From contig DATELY010000211.1 in NCBI GenBank assembly GCA_035276085.1, forward strand, positions 1 through 5,737: DNA of 5,737 bases. Direction: 5' to 3'. Positions 4,781 through 5,737 of this stretch are shown here, in pieces (position 1 is the stretch's first letter; each line of letters begins with the position of its first letter). The notes beneath the pieces were generated by a model, which saw only the letters and a program-made list of their open reading frames with translations, ran no database searches and was not told where the DNA came from. The DNA is from DATELY01 sp035276085 (GTDB lineage: Bacteria > Pseudomonadota > Gammaproteobacteria > Steroidobacterales > Steroidobacteraceae). The position numbers and the translations under genes were made by a program.

Positions 4781-5530
4781 TCAATCGCCGCTGTCGAATT
4801 TCCAGATGATGGCGCCGATCAGCGTATCGGCGGCGCGCTCGTCGCCGAACATCCGGTGAGCGGTGCCGTCCGCCCGCGCATACGTCAGGTGCAGGCTCAT
4901 GTTCGCGGCCGCGTAGCTGAGGCCGGCGTGGCCGTACCAATACGATTCGCCGAACAATGCGCTCAAGTCCCGTAGCCCGACACCGGCGTTCCAGGACAAC
5001 GCGCGCACGATGGGCCGATTCATCGTGAGCTCGTACGCCCAGGCTTCCTTTTTTTCCGCCAGCGCCGTGCGCGTTCCCTCCGACATGTTCGGCGACCACA
5101 CGACCGAGGCGAACACCTGCGCTCGATAGCCCAGGGTCAGCGCGAGCTCGTCGTAGTCGTAGCGCAGAAAGGACGTGTCGTTCGGGAAGAAGTAATGCGT
5201 TGCGGTGGCCGTGGCGATCCAATCGGGCGTCACTTGCCACGCATGGGTGAGATACGCATCGACCTCATACGTTGCACCGGGGCCACGATTGCGATCGATC
5301 TGCGAGCTCCACACACCGACGCTCCATCGTGTGCCGACATCTGCGCGCAATCCACCTTGAATTGCGGATGCGCCGCGTGTCTGCGAGACGCCCGTTTGCA
5401 CGTAATCGCTGGTGACGCCCAGTGACCCGTGCCAGCTCACTTGCGCGGATGCAGTGCTGCAGGCCAGCAGCATGGCCGTCATGCAAATGGATGATGCCCA
5501 GCCGTTCGCAATCGAGTCGCGCCGCATCAT
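4781..5530 (-). CDS. TorF-like putative outer-membrane beta-barrel protein
   Basis: A 249-residue exported protein resembling the TorF/Gcw_chp family of putative porins. A signal peptide covers about residues 1-29, with likely cleavage after ASA29 before Gln30. LLAC at 21-24 is a weaker alternative lipobox. The mature start has the family hallmark GSLGVTSDYVQTGVSQTRG, followed by AIQGGLRADVG and WSVGVWSSQID; most members read SDY..RG.SQ here. The rest alternates short aromatic-rich strands (for example WIATATATHYFF, ELALTLGYRAQVFASVVWS, YWYGHAGLSY, MSLHLTYARADG), as expected for a beta barrel, ending IIWKFDSGD. Two adjacent ATGs are possible; the first has AGGGA with 5 nt spacing. It precedes the sigma gene by 90 bp on the same strand, so it may be cotranscribed with it or controlled separately. 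The transported substrate is unknown. Confidence 0.78.
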   Translation of the reverse strand: MMRRDSIANGWASSICMTAMLLACSTASAQVSWHGSLGVTSDYVQTGVSQTRGASAIQGGLRADVGTRWSVGVWSSQIDRNRGPGATYEVDAYLTHAWQVTPDWIATATATHYFFPNDTSFLRYDYDELALTLGYRAQVFASVVWSPNMSEGTRTALAEKKEAWAYELTMNRPIVRALSWNAGVGLRDLSALFGESYWYGHAGLSYAAANMSLHLTYARADGTAHRMFGDERAADTLIGAIIWKFDSGD

Positions 5531-5565
5531 GAGAATCCCTGCGTCCGCCGTCGAGCGCGTCCAGC

Positions 5566-5635
5566 ATACGCGCTTGTACGATGCTCGGCGTTAGGTCCCC
5601 TCCCTTGCGAAGCGGGGGAGGGACAGGGTGGGGGC
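5566..5635 (+). repeat. Left arm of 70-bp inverted repeat, containing a REP-like palindrome
   Basis: This arm starts 36 bp upstream of the TorF-like gene's start codon. Its first 28 bases (beginning ATACGCGCTTGTACG) are non-REP sequence. The remainder is a REP-like unit with a hairpin at 5598-5622 (CCCTCCC...GGGAGGG around GC-GAA-GC) and tail CAGGGTGGGGGC. It pairs with 5668-5737 at 65 of 70 positions by my count. Any promoter for the TorF-like gene must lie within or beyond this arm, or in the 35 bp between it and the gene. Confidence 0.85.
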
Positions 5636-5667
5636 GCATGAGCAAGCGACACTGCTGACTCGCGACA

Positions 5668-5737
5668 GCCCCTATCCTGTTCTTCCCCCGCTTCGCAAGG
5701 GAGGGGACGTAACGCCGAGCATCGTACAAGCGCGTAT
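5668..5737 (-). repeat. Right arm of 70-bp inverted repeat, containing an intact inverted REP-like unit
   Basis: This is the reverse complement of 5566-5635 with five mismatches: four in the REP-like tail and one at the REP/flank junction. The outer 28 bases are a perfect match. The arms are separated by a 32-bp unique spacer (5636-5667). The REP portion (5668-5706) is the uninterrupted equivalent of the split unit at 385-478. The arm runs to the last base of the window, so its true outer edge is not visible. Confidence 0.85.

Noticed and set aside
5460..5460. TorF-like protein as a lipoprotein based on LLAC in the signal peptide
   Set aside because: Leu at the -2 position is a poor lipobox, a good signal peptidase I site (ASA before Gln30) lies just downstream, and beta-barrel porins are not normally lipidated.

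Overview
The window is GC-rich, densely coding bacterial DNA. The mix of azurin, bacteriohemerythrin, a TorF-type putative porin, an ECF sigma/anti-sigma pair and paired CCCTCCCC/GGGGAGGG palindromes fits a proteobacterium. My best guess is a gammaproteobacterium of the Xanthomonadales/Nevskiales/Steroidobacter neighbourhood. This placement is an inference from gene content and repeat style, not from a phylogenetic marker.

Layout, left to right. (1) 2-295 (+): the 3' end of an ABC-2 type transporter permease. (2) 313-478: a repeat doublet of two inverted REP-like palindromes between convergent genes; its second half is interrupted by a ~51-bp double-hairpin insertion. (3) 503-961 (-): azurin, a periplasmic blue-copper electron carrier. 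(4) 962-1202: a divergent intergenic region, followed by 1203-1517 (+), a small ABM-like alpha-beta barrel protein. (5) 1518-1708: an intergenic region with a heptanucleotide tandem repeat, leading into 1709-2161 (+), a bacteriohemerythrin. (6) 5530 down to 2163 (-): four genes in line, a TorF-like putative outer-membrane protein, an ECF sigma factor, a zinc-finger anti-sigma factor with one membrane span, and a lipoprotein subtilase (S8 family). (7) 5566-5737: a second copy of the REP doublet inside a 70-bp inverted repeat that reaches the window end.

The most coherent unit is the sigma/anti-sigma/protease cassette. The anti-sigma and protease genes overlap by ATGA, and the sigma gene ends 21 bp before the anti-sigma gene starts. 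The expected arrangement is a cytoplasmic sigma factor held by an anti-sigma factor whose periplasmic tail faces a membrane-anchored protease. Two details stand out. The anti-sigma periplasmic tail looks like the small beta-alpha-beta-beta-alpha-beta fold used by subtilase propeptides. The protease keeps Asp/His/Ser but lacks the usual oxyanion-hole Asn. This suggests, without proving, an envelope-sensing signalling cassette in which the protease and the anti-sigma tail interact.

The remaining genes (azurin, hemerythrin, ABM protein, ABC permease) are ordinary and not obviously linked to the cassette. The non-coding interest is in the repeats: the two REP doublets, the nested insertion, the heptad array upstream of the hemerythrin gene, and the long terminal inverted repeat, which may be real or an assembly fold-back.
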